Shown in pieces: positions 28,227 through 35,971 of a stretch of 64,000 nt of DNA. A model generated the notes under the pieces. It saw only the letters and a program-made list of their open reading frames with translations, was not told the origin of the DNA and did not search any database. Location of the stretch: assembly GCF_000429065.1 (NCBI RefSeq), contig NZ_AUBD01000010.1, forward strand, positions 1-64,000, given 5' to 3'. The stretch's first letter is position 1. Each line of letters starts with the position of its first letter. This DNA is from Silanimonas lenta DSM 16282. GTDB taxonomy: Bacteria; Pseudomonadota; Gammaproteobacteria; Xanthomonadales; Xanthomonadaceae. The translations under genes were made by a program, and so were the position numbers.

Positions 28227-29004
28227 GCAGGCTCACCTCACCGGCATGGTGCACGCGCTCGCCCTCGGCATGCCGCACCCGCAGGCCGCCGTCGGCGGCG
28301 AGGCCCAGCACCTCGCCCTCCAGCACGGCCTCGCCGGCCAGCAGGCGCACGCGGCGGCCGGCCAGGGCATCGAAACGCGGCCACTGCGCATGGAAAGGGG
28401 CGAAGCCCTCGCGCTCGAAGCGGGCCAGGGCCGGCAGCAGGGCCTCCAGCACGGCGGCCAGCACCGCCGGCACCGCAGCCGGCACCCCGGCCGCGGCGAG
28501 ATCGGTGCGCGGCAGGGCCTCGGGCGCCGCGCCGGCCGCCGCCCCCTCCCCTGCCGATCCGTCGGCATCGCCGAGACGCAGATTGAGGCCAACCCCCACC
28601 AGCGCCCCGCCCTCGCGGCCTTCCACCAAGAGGCCGCCGAGCTTGGCGCCTTCCAGCAACAGATCGTTCGGCCATTTCAGCCGCACCGCCGTGGCCCCCA
28701 GCGCATGCAGGCCCTCGGCCACGGCCAGGCCCGCCACCAGGGCCAGTGGCGGCAGGGCGCGCGGCGGCAGGGCGAAGCGCCGCGCCACGGTGAAGGCCAG
28801 CGCCCCGCCCGGCTCGGTATGCCAGGCGCGCCCCCGGCGGCCGCGGCCGGCGGTCTGGCGGTCGGCGAGGTAGACCGCGCAGCCACGCGCGGGCAGGGCC
28901 TCGGCGGCTGCCCAGTCCTGGGTCGAACCGACCTCGGCACGGTGGGCGAAAGCGGCCAGTTCCGCCCGCGCCGCCTCCGAAAGCAGAAGCGCGCTCTCAG
29001 ACAT
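28213..29004 (-). CDS. birA: Biotin-[acetyl-CoA-carboxylase] ligase without DNA-binding domain
   Basis: This enzyme attaches biotin to the carboxyl carrier protein of acetyl-CoA carboxylase. It is 263 residues. The catalytic domain starts almost at once (EVGSTQDWA) and includes the biotinyl-AMP loop GRGRRGRAWH and LKWPNDLLL. A C-terminal SH3-like domain follows (RRVRLLAGEAVLEGEVLGLA). The N-terminal helix-turn-helix of E. coli BirA is absent, so it should not repress the bio operon. ATG 29004 overlaps the plsY stop by 8 bp. Confidence 0.93.
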   Translation of the reverse strand: MSESALLLSEAARAELAAFAHRAEVGSTQDWAAAEALPARGCAVYLADRQTAGRGRRGRAWHTEPGGALAFTVARRFALPPRALPPLALVAGLAVAEGLHALGATAVRLKWPNDLLLEGAKLGGLLVEGREGGALVGVGLNLRLGDADGSAGEGAAAGAAPEALPRTDLAAAGVPAAVPAVLAAVLEALLPALARFEREGFAPFHAQWPRFDALAGRRVRLLAGEAVLEGEVLGLAADGGLRVRHAEGERVHHAGEVSLRVAA

Positions 29005-29626
29005 CGGCAGGCGGCCGCCGCGCGAACAGGCGCACCCGCTCGAAGCGGTGCTCGGTGCCGGCCCGCAGGCGCTGCAGGTTGCCGCGATGGGTGAAAACGA
29101 GCAGACCGGCCACGAGAAGGGCGAAGCCGGGCCAGCCCGGCGCCCGGCCCTCCCACAGGGCCCAGAGCGGCAGGGCAAGACCGGCGAGCACGGTGGCAAG
29201 GCCGACATAGCCACTGGCCACCAGCACCCCCAGCCAGACCGCGAAGAGAGGCAGCAGGGCGGTGGGCCAGAGCAAGGCCAGTCCGCCCACCAGGGTGGCC
29301 GCGCCCTTGCCGCCGCGGAAGCCATGGAACAGCGGCCAGACATGGCCCAGCGCCGCCAGCAGCACCGCCGCCATCTGCGCCATTTCGCCACCGCCGACAA
29401 GGCGCACCAGGGCCACGGCCGCCACGCCCTTGCCGATGTCCACCAGCACGGTGCCGAGGGCGAAGGCCCAGCCCTGGGTGCGGAAGGCATTGGTGCCGCC
29501 GGCATTGCCGCTGCCCTGGGTGCGGATGTCGACGCCCCGGAAGCGGCCGATCACGAGGCTGCCGGAGATCGAACCCAGCAGGTAGGCGGCGGCCAGCGCC
29601 GAGAGCAGCAGGGGGTCGAGGCTCAT
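28997..29626 (-). CDS. plsY: PlsY, acyl-phosphate:glycerol-3-phosphate acyltransferase
   Basis: PlsY is an inner-membrane enzyme that transfers an acyl chain from acyl-phosphate to glycerol-3-phosphate, starting phospholipid synthesis. It has 209 residues and five hydrophobic segments. Signature loops are GSGNAGGTNAFRTQGW and GHVWPLFHGFRGGKG, plus a C-terminal HRGNLQRL. ATG 29626 overlaps the stop of the upstream DAK2-DegV gene by 4 bp, so the two are probably made together. That matters because the upstream enzyme is a candidate source of the acyl-phosphate substrate. Confidence 0.95.
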   Translation of the reverse strand: MSLDPLLLSALAAAYLLGSISGSLVIGRFRGVDIRTQGSGNAGGTNAFRTQGWAFALGTVLVDIGKGVAAVALVRLVGGGEMAQMAAVLLAALGHVWPLFHGFRGGKGAATLVGGLALLWPTALLPLFAVWLGVLVASGYVGLATVLAGLALPLWALWEGRAPGWPGFALLVAGLLVFTHRGNLQRLRAGTEHRFERVRLFARRPPADV

Positions 29627-31467
29627 GCCGCCTCCACCGGCTGCACGGCCACCACCAGCGCGCCGGGGCCGGCGTGCGCCCCCACCGCCGCGCCGGTCTC
29701 GACCAGCCAGGCCTGCGCCACGTCCAGCCGCGCCTGCAGGGCGGACAGCAGGGCGTCGCCCTCGGCGCGGGCATCGCCATGGCCCACGATCAGGCGCCAG
29801 CGCCGTCCGGGCGGCAGCCGCTTCGCCACGTAGCGGGCGAAGCGTTCCGGCAGGCGCTGCGTGCCGAACAGCGCGGCGCAGGGCTTGAGCCGGCCCGAGG
29901 GCAGCACCCGGGCGAGCGGCGTGGCGCGCAGCAGCCGGGCCACCGTGCCGGCCCAGGTCGGCACCCGGCCGCCGCGCACCGCATGACGGACATCGCGGGC
30001 CAGGGCGAAGGTGAGGGTCTGCGGCTTTAAGGCCTCGAGCCGGGCCAGCACCTCGGCGGCGCTGGCCCCGCGGGCGGCCGTCTCCGCCGCCGCCATCGCC
30101 AGCAGGGCCTGCCCGGCCGCAGCATTGGCGGTGTCGAAGACGTGGGTGCGTTCGGGAATCCCGCGCTGCGCGGCCGATTCCGCGGCCTGCAGGGTGCCGG
30201 AGACGGCGCGCGAGAGCCCCACGTAGACCACGTCGGCATGGTGCGAGAGCAGGAACTCGAAGCAGCGGCGGAAATCCCCCACCGGCGGCTGGCTGGTGCG
30301 CGGCAGCAAATGGTCCTCGCGCAGGCGCCGGTAGAACTCGGAAGGCGCCAGTCCCACGCGGTCGAGGTAGTCCTGCTCGCCGAAGTTCAGGCGCAGCGGG
30401 ATGACGTGGATGTCGAGGGCATCGGCCATGCCCTCGGGGAGATCCGCCGAGCTGTCGGTGGCCACCACCACCCGCGCCGCGCCCTGCGTGGTGCGGGCCT
30501 GGGCCAGCATGTCGTCGGCCTTGGCGCCGTCCACCCGGCCGAAGGCGGCGAGCCGGGCGAACAGGCGCGCCGGCTCGGCCACGTGGGCATGCACCTTCAC
30601 CCGGTGCGGCCCGCCCGCCACCACCACGCAGTCGGCCCCGAGGTCGGCCAGCGCCGCCTGCAGGCCGGTGCGGTCGAGGCCCGCGCCCGAGAGCAGGCAC
30701 TCGGTACACCAGCGGTGCGCCGGATCCACCGCCTCGGGGTCGTTCGCATGCAGATCCACCGCCGCCAGCGCATCGGAAGCAGCCTCCTCGGGCGGCGTGC
30801 GCCGGGCGAGGAAGTCGTTGATGCCCTCGAGCAGGTCGACGAAGCCCTGCGCGCCGGCATCCACCACCCCGGCCTTGCGCAGCACCGGCAGCTGCTCCGG
30901 GGTGCGGCGCAGGGCTTCCCGCACCTGCGCCAGCGCCGCCTCGAACCACTGCCGCGGTTCGCGCGCCTCGCCGCCGCGGGCGGCCTGCGCCAGCGCCTCG
31001 CCGAAGGCATGGATCACGCTGAGCATGGTGCCCTCGCGCGGCTCGGCCATGGCCGCGCGCGCCGAGCGCGCCGCCGCCCGCGCGGCCTCGGCGAGGCCGT
31101 GCACATCCAGGCTGGCCCGCTGCCCCACGGCATCGGCAAGGCCACAGAAGTACTGGGCGAGGATGGCCCCGGAATTGCCGCGGGCCCCGTCGACGGCCTC
31201 ATCTCCCACCCGCCGCAGCAGGGTGCCCACCCCGGCCGCCGGCCGCTGCAGGGCGCCGCTCAGCACCGTGCCCAGGGTGAGCGCGAGATTGTTCCCGGTA
31301 TCGCCATCGGGCACCGGGAACACATTGATGTGGTTGAGCTGGTCGCGGCGGGCGATCACCCGCCGGGCACCGGCGATCAGGGCCTGGCGGAGGGCGGCCG
31401 CGCGGATCGGGCCGGGCGCGGAACCGGCGGCGAGAAGGCCGCCTTGGGGCGTGGCGATCAGGGTCAT
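29623..31467 (-). CDS. DAK2-DegV fusion protein, candidate single-chain fatty acid kinase
   Basis: This 614-residue protein joins two families that are separate in Gram-positive fatty acid kinase: FakA (DAK2/DhaL-like kinase) and FakB (DegV-like fatty-acid carrier). Residues 20-210 are the DAK2 domain, with HINVFPVPDGDTGNN and DGARGNSGAILAQ. A FakA-like middle domain follows, with C254 (HRWCTECLLSG) and the pair H293/H295 (VKVHAHV), equivalent to the FakA Cys and two His. From about residue 333 the DegV domain starts with VVVATDSSADLPEG and includes RTSQPPVGDF and GLSRAVSGTLQAAE. The gene overlaps plsY by 4 bp. Acyl-phosphate production from exogenous fatty acid is inferred from this architecture and context. 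Confidence 0.8.
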   Translation of the reverse strand: MTLIATPQGGLLAAGSAPGPIRAAALRQALIAGARRVIARRDQLNHINVFPVPDGDTGNNLALTLGTVLSGALQRPAAGVGTLLRRVGDEAVDGARGNSGAILAQYFCGLADAVGQRASLDVHGLAEAARAAARSARAAMAEPREGTMLSVIHAFGEALAQAARGGEAREPRQWFEAALAQVREALRRTPEQLPVLRKAGVVDAGAQGFVDLLEGINDFLARRTPPEEAASDALAAVDLHANDPEAVDPAHRWCTECLLSGAGLDRTGLQAALADLGADCVVVAGGPHRVKVHAHVAEPARLFARLAAFGRVDGAKADDMLAQARTTQGAARVVVATDSSADLPEGMADALDIHVIPLRLNFGEQDYLDRVGLAPSEFYRRLREDHLLPRTSQPPVGDFRRCFEFLLSHHADVVYVGLSRAVSGTLQAAESAAQRGIPERTHVFDTANAAAGQALLAMAAAETAARGASAAEVLARLEALKPQTLTFALARDVRHAVRGGRVPTWAGTVARLLRATPLARVLPSGRLKPCAALFGTQRLPERFARYVAKRLPPGRRWRLIVGHGDARAEGDALLSALQARLDVAQAWLVETGAAVGAHAGPGALVVAVQPVEAA

Positions 31468-31486
31468 GCCCGGAGTCTGTCGGAAA

Positions 31487-31523
31487 GGCCCATGGCCGGG
31501 CATGCTGCGGGACAGCATGGGCC
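31487..31523. promoter_or_regulatory. Nested inverted repeats in divergent promoter region
   Basis: GGCCCATG (31487-31494) pairs with CATGGGCC (31516-31523), and CATGCTG (31501-31507) pairs with CAGCATG (31513-31519). Both share the right arm. The site is 20 bp upstream of the DAK2-DegV start and about 40 bp upstream of a plus-strand -10 box. It could be an operator or form alternative hairpins in the leader; the sequence does not say which. Confidence 0.4.
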
Positions 31524-31562
31524 GCGGCAAGCCGGCCGCCTGCACCGCCTTCACGGGAGGCG

Positions 31563-31568
31563 TATGAT
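31563..31568 (+). promoter_or_regulatory. Candidate -10 box upstream of small secreted protein and mtfA
   Basis: TATGAT (five of six consensus bases) lies 59 bp upstream of the ATG at 31628 in a 160-bp divergent gap. No good -35 is seen at 16-18 bp spacing. Confidence 0.35.
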
Positions 31569-31627
31569 GCTGCGACGGTTTTCCCGCGGCCGGCATCTTT
31601 TTGCCTGCCACTGCCCGAGGGGGTCCC

Positions 31628-31897
31628 ATGCTGCGCTCCAGCCTGCTGCTGATGTTCGTGCTCGCCCTGCCCAGCGCCGGGACCGCATCGGTGCAGGACG
31701 AGGCCAGCCCGGCCGCGGCGGAGGCCAGCGCCTGCGAGTCCCCGGCCAGCAAGGACGCCGGCGCCACCGGCAGCAGCGACGTTGCCGGTCGCCGCGCCGA
31801 CGCCCCCGCCGCCCGCCCCGCCTCGGCCAGCCATCCGGCCCCCAGCCGCCCCCTCCTGCCGCGCTGGAACCGCCTGCTGCCGGGCATGTTCCGCTAA
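31628..31897 (+). CDS. Small Ala/Pro/Ser-rich secreted protein
   Basis: This is an 89-residue product with a signal peptide (MLRSSLLLMFVLALPSAGTAS). The mature part is low-complexity and rich in Ala, Ser and Pro, with two Cys-free stretches and a basic, aromatic C-terminus (RPLLPRWNRLLPGMFR). No family is recognised. It precedes mtfA by 13 bp on the same strand and probably shares its transcript. Composition alone could also arise by chance in such G+C-rich DNA, so the gene is plausible rather than certain. Confidence 0.55.
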   Translation: MLRSSLLLMFVLALPSAGTASVQDEASPAAAEASACESPASKDAGATGSSDVAGRRADAPAARPASASHPAPSRPLLPRWNRLLPGMFR

Positions 31898-31910
31898 AGC
31901 CCGCGGTGGC

Positions 31911-32693
31911 ATGGCCCGGCCCTGGTGGCGCTTCTGGGGCGGCGATCCGCCGCCCGTCGATCCCGCCGCCTGGCAGGCCCTCGTCCGCCGTGCCCCGCTG
32001 ATCGCCGGCCTCGAGCCGGCACGGTCGGAACGGCTCCGCAGGCTCACCGCGCGCTTCCTCGATGGCAAGGCCATCACCCCGGTGCAGGGCCTGGAACTCG
32101 ACGGGGCCGACCGCCTCGCGCTCGCCGCCCATGCCTGCCTGCCGCTGCTGGAGGCCGGCACCGCCGCCCTGCGCGGCTGGTCGCAGGTCATCGTCCACCC
32201 GGGCGCCTTCCGGGTGGAGCACGGCCGCCACGGCACGCCCTGGGAGTTCGACGCCCTCGAGGTGGTGCACGAAGGAAGCGAGGACCGCGAGGGCGAGAGC
32301 TGGGAGCGCGGCCCCCTGGTGCTGAGCTGGGCCGACCTCGCCGCCGAGATCGCCGAACCCGAGCCGGGCTACCAGCTGGTGGTGCACGAGATGGCGCACA
32401 AGCTCGACGGCGTGGACGGGGTGATGGACGGCACCCCGCTGCTGCCGCGCGCCTGGCAGCGCGAGTGGGCCCGCGATTTCGGTGCCGCCTTCGAGGCCCT
32501 GAACGCCCTGCTCGATGCCGACCCCGAGGCCGAGACCCCGATCGATCCCTACGCCGCCGAAGCTCCCGAGGAATTCTTCGCGGTCTGCAGCGAGTACCAC
32601 TTCACCGCGCCAGACCTGCTGCGCGAGGCCTTCCCCGCCGTGGCGGCGCACCTCGAGCGCTTCTACGGCCCCTCGCCGATGGCCCGCCGGTAG
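31911..32693 (+). CDS. mtfA: MtfA-family zinc metallopeptidase
   Basis: MtfA (M90 family) is a cytosolic zinc peptidase that in E. coli binds the glucose repressor Mlc and relieves ptsG repression. This protein has 260 residues. The zinc motif is HEMAH (H159, E160, H163), and a downstream glutamate lies in PEEFFAVCSEYHF. The N-terminal RPWWRFWGG is typical. ATG 31911 follows the small secreted gene by 13 bp. The last 31 bp overlap the convergent Nudix gene. Whether an Mlc homologue exists here is not visible, so the target is open. Confidence 0.9.
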   Translation: MARPWWRFWGGDPPPVDPAAWQALVRRAPLIAGLEPARSERLRRLTARFLDGKAITPVQGLELDGADRLALAAHACLPLLEAGTAALRGWSQVIVHPGAFRVEHGRHGTPWEFDALEVVHEGSEDREGESWERGPLVLSWADLAAEIAEPEPGYQLVVHEMAHKLDGVDGVMDGTPLLPRAWQREWARDFGAAFEALNALLDADPEAETPIDPYAAEAPEEFFAVCSEYHFTAPDLLREAFPAVAAHLERFYGPSPMARR

Positions 32694-33259
32694 GCCGGCA
32701 GGATGTGCCGGGCGCTGAGCGGCGCCACCGGCACGCCGGGCGGGCCTTCGAGCGGCAACCAGCGCACTTCCTCGATCTCGGCCTGGGCGCGGGGCTCGCC
32801 CTCGAAGGCGCACTGGAAGGCCAGCGCCCGCACCCGCCGCCCTGGCTCGTTCACCGCCTCGGCTTCGAATTCGCCGAGCAGGCGCGCCGAACCCGGCACC
32901 ATGGCCACGCCCAGTTCCTCGGCCAGTTCCCGCGCCAGCGTGGCCTCGGGCGCCTCGCCCGGCTCGCGCTTGCCGCCGGGCTGGATGAACACCCCCGAGC
33001 CGCGCTTGCGCACCAGCAGCGTGTGGCCCCGGCCATCCACCAGCACCGCGGCCACGGTGAGGATCGGCGGGCGCCGCGCCGCGCTCCCGGCACGGCCCGT
33101 CACCAGGAGGCGCAGGATGCGCGAGAACCCGGCAGGGCCGAAGTCATGGCCGTGCGCCCCCCGCCGCCGCTCGACCGCCCCCTTCAGGAACACGACGGCG
33201 AACAGCGCGACGATGCCCGCGGGCACCGCAAGCACCAGCAGCAACAGGTGGCCGCTCAC
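32663..33259 (-). CDS. Nudix hydrolase with N-terminal membrane segment
   Basis: The Nudix box is intact (G-x5-E-x7-RELAEELGV, in GGKREPGEAPEATLARELAE), so the protein should hydrolyse a nucleoside diphosphate-X compound. The catalytic domain is residues 65-195. With ATG 33259 the protein is 198 residues. It begins with a hydrophobic helix at 4-26 (HLLLLVLAVPAGIVALFAVVF) and a basic linker (ERRRG), which would place the enzyme on the cytoplasmic face of the membrane. An internal GTG near residue 53 could give a soluble form. The 3' end overlaps mtfA by 31 bp. The substrate is unknown. Confidence 0.8.
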   Translation of the reverse strand: MSGHLLLLVLAVPAGIVALFAVVFLKGAVERRRGAHGHDFGPAGFSRILRLLVTGRAGSAARRPPILTVAAVLVDGRGHTLLVRKRGSGVFIQPGGKREPGEAPEATLARELAEELGVAMVPGSARLLGEFEAEAVNEPGRRVRALAFQCAFEGEPRAQAEIEEVRWLPLEGPPGVPVAPLSARHILPAYRRAIGEGP

Positions 33260-33319
33260 CCGGAGCGCCTCATGCCCCCGATGTCATCCGGCGCCACTGC
33301 GAGAGCACGGCCTTCTGGT

Positions 33320-33790
33320 TCATTCCCCGCTCCCGGCCAGCGCCAGCAGGGCCGAGGCCACCGACTCCTCGAGATACCAGTCGTCGATGTCGGCATCCTC
33401 GATGCGCGCCCCGGCCGTCACCTCCACCTCCCGCGGCGGGCCGGTGCGGCAGGTCCCATCGGCCTCCCCGCCGACGCGCTGCCGGGCATTGCATACGGAG
33501 TAGCTGGTGTGCGCCCCCACCAGCAGCGGGTCGGGCCGCTCCTCGGGGATGGCGAACACCGTGTAGGTGCCGGGGGCGACGCGAAGCGAGTAGCGCTCCT
33601 GCCCGGCCGCGATGGGCACGCGCCGCGGGACCGGATCGTTGCGCTCGAGCAGCACCAGGGTCATCGCCGGCACTCCTTCGCCAGGGAATTCGATGCGCCC
33701 GCCGATCTCGCCCTCGTCTCCGGCAGCGCAGGCAGTGCAGGACAGGAAGGCGGCGAGCGCCGCGCCACGCGGGATGACGGGGTGGGCCAT
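33320..33790 (-). CDS. Secreted protein with beta-sandwich-like fold, unknown function
   Basis: This is a 156-residue product. The N-terminus (MAHPVIPRGAALAAFLSCTACAAG) is a signal peptide or an atypical lipoprotein signal with Cys at FLSC or TAC. The next part resembles a carboxypeptidase-regulatory or prealbumin-like beta-sandwich (GRIEFPGEGVPAMTLVLLERND, then YSLRVAPGTYTVFAIPEE). Acidic residues cluster at the C-terminus (DADIDDWYLEE). It lies 67 bp after phoQ on the same strand and may belong to the phoPQ transcript. I do not recognise the family. Confidence 0.7.
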   Translation of the reverse strand: MAHPVIPRGAALAAFLSCTACAAGDEGEIGGRIEFPGEGVPAMTLVLLERNDPVPRRVPIAAGQERYSLRVAPGTYTVFAIPEERPDPLLVGAHTSYSVCNARQRVGGEADGTCRTGPPREVEVTAGARIEDADIDDWYLEESVASALLALAGSGE

Positions 33791-33857
33791 CGGGAGCGTC
33801 CTCGATCCGGGGGGAAGAGACGGCCGGACGCTACACCGCCGCCCTGCCCGCGTCCAG

Positions 33858-35249
33858 CTAGACCTGCGGCGGGAAGCGCGCCACGAAACGTGCTCCGCCC
33901 AGCTCCGGCGAGCGTTCCACCGAGAGCGCGCCCTGGTAGGCAGCGACGATGTCGAGCACGATCGACAGACCGATGCCATGGCCCTGCACCCGTTCGTCGC
34001 CGCGCACCCCGCGCTGCAGCACCCGCTCGACCTGGTCCTCGGGGATGCCCGGACCGTCGTCGTCCACTGCCAGCACCAGGCCGCTACGCTTGCCGGCGGG
34101 CGCCGGCAGCACCGAGACCTGCAGCACCACCCGCGACTTCGCCCACTTGAAGGCATTCTCGAGCAGGTTGCCGAGCAGTTCCTGCAGGTCGCCGAGTTCG
34201 CCGTGGAAGCGCGCCGCGGGATCGATCTCGAACTCGCAGAGCACGCCCTTGGCGGCATAGATCTTCTCCAGGCCCTGCACGATCTCCTCGGCCGGTCCCT
34301 CGATCTTCAGCGGCGCGGCGAACAGCACATGCCCGGAGCGCGCCGCGCGCGAGAGCTGGTAGCCGACGATGTCGTTCATGCGCTGCACCTGGGTACGGAC
34401 CTCGGCACGCAGCTCGGCGGGCGAGGCGCCGGCGTCGAGCAGGCTCTGCAGCACGGCGAGCGGCGTCTTGAGCGAATGCGCAAGATCGCCCAGGGTGCGC
34501 CGTACCTGCTCGAGGTTGCGGCGTTCGGAATCGATCAGGGCGTTGATGCTGTCGGTGAGCGGCTGCAGCTCGCGCGGATGCTCGTCGGTGAGACGCGCCA
34601 CGCTGCCCTGCTGCACGTCGGCCAGCGCCTTCTCGACGCCGAGCAGCGGACGCAGGCTCCAGCGCAGGGCCAGCGCCTGCACCAGGGCCAGCACCACCGC
34701 GGCGGCGCCCAGCCAGCCCCAGAGCGTGCGGCGGTACACCGCCACCTGCTTGCCCACATAGGCCGCATCCTCGTAGAGCGCCAGCGTGAGCTCGATGTCG
34801 CCGCGCCCGGTCTCCCAGATGGTAGTGAGCGAATAGCGGTACACCGCAAGCCCGCGGCCACTGGCCTCGGTGGCCGGCAGCGGCCCCTCGAAGCGGCCCA
34901 CTCCCGGGCTGCCCGGCACCGGCGGCGGCAGGATGCGCCCGAGCGAGGAGGCCGATTCCCAGCGCAGGCCCTCGCCCACCATGCCGGCATACAGGCCACT
35001 GCCCGGGCGGTCGAAGCGCGGATCGGGCGGCACCTGCGGCATCACGATGGCGCCGGAGCGCAGCACCTCGGCGCCATTGAGGTAGGCCTTGGCGAAGTTC
35101 TCCAGGCGCTCGCGCTGGCTGGTGAGCGCCGCCTCGGCGAAGGCGCGGTCGAGGGCGTAGCCGGTGAGGCCCAAGAAGGCCACGAGCGCCAGGCCCGCAG
35201 CCAGCATCTGGCGCGCCTGCAGCGAGAGGCGGCGGCGCACCACGCCCAT
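33858..35249 (-). CDS. phoQ: PhoQ-type sensor histidine kinase
   Basis: This inner-membrane sensor phosphorylates the adjacent PhoP. It has 463 residues, with membrane segments at about 15-34 and 176-197, a periplasmic sensor between them and a HAMP-like linker. The H-box is LAHSLKTPLAVLQ with H258, very close to enterobacterial PhoQ. The N-box is LLGNLLENAFKWAK and the G-boxes are DDDGPGIP and GHGIGLSI. The periplasmic domain shows no acidic cluster like the EDDDDAE patch of E. coli PhoQ, so its ligand may differ. The start is 6 bp from the end of phoP. Confidence 0.88.
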   Translation of the reverse strand: MGVVRRRLSLQARQMLAAGLALVAFLGLTGYALDRAFAEAALTSQRERLENFAKAYLNGAEVLRSGAIVMPQVPPDPRFDRPGSGLYAGMVGEGLRWESASSLGRILPPPVPGSPGVGRFEGPLPATEASGRGLAVYRYSLTTIWETGRGDIELTLALYEDAAYVGKQVAVYRRTLWGWLGAAAVVLALVQALALRWSLRPLLGVEKALADVQQGSVARLTDEHPRELQPLTDSINALIDSERRNLEQVRRTLGDLAHSLKTPLAVLQSLLDAGASPAELRAEVRTQVQRMNDIVGYQLSRAARSGHVLFAAPLKIEGPAEEIVQGLEKIYAAKGVLCEFEIDPAARFHGELGDLQELLGNLLENAFKWAKSRVVLQVSVLPAPAGKRSGLVLAVDDDGPGIPEDQVERVLQRGVRGDERVQGHGIGLSIVLDIVAAYQGALSVERSPELGGARFVARFPPQV

Positions 35250-35255
35250 GGCGGC

Positions 35256-35936
35256 TTACTCGTTGCGCGGGATGGCGAAGCGGTAGCCGCGGCCGCGCAC
35301 GGTCTCGATGGGCTTCAGGGTGCCCTCGGGGTCGAGCTTCTTGCGCAGGCGGCCGATGAACACCTCGAGCACATTGGAATCGCGGTCGAAATCCTGCTGG
35401 TAGATGTGCTCGGTGAGGTCGGCCTTGGAGACCAGCTCGCCGGCATGCAGCATCAGGTATTCGAGCACCTTGTACTCGTAGCTCGTCAGATCGACCGGGG
35501 TGTCGGCCACCGAGACGGTCTGCGCCGAGAGATCGAGCTTCACCGGGCCGCACTCCAGCGAGGGCTTGCTCCAGCCGGCGGCGCGACGCAGCAGGGCATT
35601 GATGCGCGCCAGCAGCTCCTCGACGTGGAAGGGCTTGACGAGGTAGTCGTCGGCCCCGGACTTCAGCCCCTCCACCTTGTCCTGCCAGGAGGAGCGGGCG
35701 GTGAGGATCAGGATCGGGAACTTCTTGCCCTCGGCGCGCAGGGCACGCACGAGATCCATGCCCGACATGCGCGGCAGGCCAAGATCGACGATGGCGATGT
35801 CGAAGGGCACTTCGCGGCCGTTGTAGAGGCCTTCCTCGCCGTCGGCGGCGGCATCGACCGCGAAGCCCTCGCGCTTCAGGCGGGCGGCCAGGGTCTCCCG
35901 CAGGGGGGCTTCATCTTCGACCAGCAGGATGCGCAT
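35256..35936 (-). CDS. phoP: PhoP-type response regulator
   Basis: This OmpR/PhoB-family regulator has 226 residues. The receiver domain has the acidic pair in LLVEDEAPLRE, phosphoacceptor D51 (IVDLGLPRMSG) and Lys in LVKPFHVEEL. The C-terminal winged helix ends with VRGRGYRFAIP. It is followed by phoQ with a 6-bp gap and preceded by a small secreted-protein gene 35 bp upstream. In Xanthomonas PhoPQ controls envelope stress and virulence; the regulon here is unknown. Confidence 0.92.
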   Translation of the reverse strand: MRILLVEDEAPLRETLAARLKREGFAVDAAADGEEGLYNGREVPFDIAIVDLGLPRMSGMDLVRALRAEGKKFPILILTARSSWQDKVEGLKSGADDYLVKPFHVEELLARINALLRRAAGWSKPSLECGPVKLDLSAQTVSVADTPVDLTSYEYKVLEYLMLHAGELVSKADLTEHIYQQDFDRDSNVLEVFIGRLRKKLDPEGTLKPIETVRGRGYRFAIPRNE

Positions 35937-35971
35937 GGAGTCTCCTTCTCGATGCCGGCCCGCGGCCGGCC

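Noticed and set aside
33270-33494. Short minus-strand frame between the Nudix and secreted-protein genes
   Set aside because: It mostly overlaps the secreted-protein gene in another frame and has no plausible composition or ribosome site.
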